Of a stretch of DNA of 64,000 nucleotides, positions 63,472-64,000 are shown one piece after another (the first letter of the stretch is position 1; every line of letters begins with the position of its first letter). Below the pieces are notes generated by a model. The model was not told where the DNA came from, searched no databases, and was given only the letters and a program-made list of their open reading frames with translations. This DNA is from Weissella hellenica (GTDB lineage Bacteria; Bacillota; Bacilli; Lactobacillales; Lactobacillaceae), in assembly GCF_005405545.1 (NCBI RefSeq), contig NZ_BJEG01000001.1, forward strand, positions 186,001 to 250,000, read 5' to 3'. Position numbers and translations under genes: made by a program.

Positions 63472-64000
63472 ATGGGAAAATTTACAGATAAAGTTTCAGT
63501 TGTTACTGGTGGTGCTTCTGGAATTGGATTAGCATCAGTAAAAAGCTTGTTATCTGAAGGGGCAAAAGTTGTGATTGCTGATTTTTCTGACAAGGGTGAC
63601 GAAGTGGCTGCATCATTGGGGGATGAAAGCAGCGTGTTATTTGTTAAGACTGATGTCACCGTTGAAGATGATGTGAAAAACGTCATTGCAAAGGCAGTGA
63701 GTCAGTTCGGCTCGCTAGATATCATGGTAGCTAATGCAGGAATTGCTCGTGATGGTAATATTACCGATATGTCATACAAGCAATGGTCAGATACTATTGA
63801 TATTAATTTGAGTGGCGTGTTCTTATCTGATAAATACGCTATTGAACAAATGCAAAAGCAAGGTCACGGTGGTGCTGTTGTCAATATGGGATCAATTCAC
63901 AGCTTTGTTGGTAAAGTTGGTGTGACAGCTTATGCGTCAGCCAAAGGTGGTGTAAAGCTATTGACGCAAACACTAGGTGCAACTTATGCCTCTGAGGGTA
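63472..64000 (+). CDS. Short-chain dehydrogenase/reductase (3' end outside window)
   Basis: The first 176 codons of a classical SDR are visible. The nucleotide-binding stretch is VVTGGASGIG, then DVT (adenine pocket), VANAG, catalytic Ser in NMGSIHS and YASAKGG (Tyr and Lys four apart). Classical SDRs have about 250 residues, so roughly 75 are missing. GAGAGGGG precedes the ATG by 8 nt. The fold resembles acetoin/diacetyl or 3-oxoacyl-ACP-type reductases; the substrate cannot be told. Cre-like sites upstream suggest carbon catabolite control. Confidence 0.9.
   Translation, partial: MGKFTDKVSVVTGGASGIGLASVKSLLSEGAKVVIADFSDKGDEVAASLGDESSVLFVKTDVTVEDDVKNVIAKAVSQFGSLDIMVANAGIARDGNITDMSYKQWSDTIDINLSGVFLSDKYAIEQMQKQGHGGAVVNMGSIHSFVGKVGVTAYASAKGGVKLLTQTLGATYASEG

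Noticed and set aside
63372..63686. Reverse-strand open frame over the SDR start
   Set aside because: The forward strand has a clear SDR gene with nucleotide-binding motif and ribosome site; the reverse frame is its shadow.

Overview
The window is 64 kb of low-GC Gram-positive DNA. It most likely comes from a heterofermentative lactic acid bacterium of the Leuconostocaceae, and Weissella is my best guess. The reasons are a full phosphoketolase (xfp), an araBDA operon feeding xylulose-5-phosphate into it, bifunctional AdhE, an AdcR-type zinc locus, CopY-type copper control, a CiaRH-like two-component system, strong Shine-Dalgarno sequences and TTGACA/TATAAT promoters. The species call is inference only. 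The rsmG-parA-parB-DUF951-ychF block with a perfect parS site suggests that the left part lies close to the chromosome origin, although dnaA and oriC are not in view.

Layout. 0-5 kb: the end of an APC amino-acid permease, a CiaRH-like system behind a 24-bp palindrome, rpiA (reverse) and a mutY that has lost all four iron-sulfur cysteines. 5-12.4 kb: nucleoside hydrolase, parS, rsmG, parA, parB, DUF951, ychF, a DUF1129 membrane protein and a VanRS-like two-component system. 12.4-21.2 kb: PAP2 phosphatase, a DUF1836 regulator, an MFS transporter, then a 2.6-kb segment (metallophosphoesterase and POT peptide transporter) flanked by two inverted, almost identical tRNA-Tyr/tRNA-Gln pairs, followed by DUF975 and an OatA-like acetyltransferase. 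21.3-26 kb: adcR-adcA-adcC-adcB under two abutting AdcR boxes, and an asymmetric ABC-F protein. 26-35.4 kb: the arabinose regulon (araE-like symporter, MATE pump, araR, araB-araD-araA, aldo/keto reductase) with AraR operators and cre sites.

35.4-47 kb: a small DUF2922 gene pair, a glutamine-type ABC importer, ybaK, an HELAH membrane protein, an HD hydrolase, a GntR/UTRA regulator directly before xfp, a DUF4811 protein and pepO. 47-54 kb: a copper cassette (copY, two cupredoxins, a CopA lacking a metal-binding domain), adhE behind a Rex box, and exonuclease III. 54-64 kb: TetR with a divergent EmrB-type MFS gene broken by an in-frame stop, a DUF4811 partner, two tRNA-Glu(CTC) genes, a phosphoglycerate-mutase-like phosphatase, hflX, an LmrCD-like heterodimeric ABC exporter, and the start of an SDR gene that runs off the window.

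How the genes connect. Arabinose enters by the symporter, AraA, AraB and AraD convert it to xylulose-5-P, Xfp splits this to acetyl-P and glyceraldehyde-3-P, and AdhE reoxidises NADH by reducing acetyl-CoA to ethanol. RpiA links ribose-5-P to the same pool, and the nucleoside hydrolase can supply ribose. The sequence shows the control layers: AraR and CcpA for pentose genes, Rex for adhE, AdcR for zinc and CopY for copper. I found no CRISPR array, prophage, insertion sequence or rRNA. The strongest leads are the copper cassette with free-standing cupredoxins, the tRNA inverted repeat around a short segment, the clusterless MutY and the interrupted drug pump.
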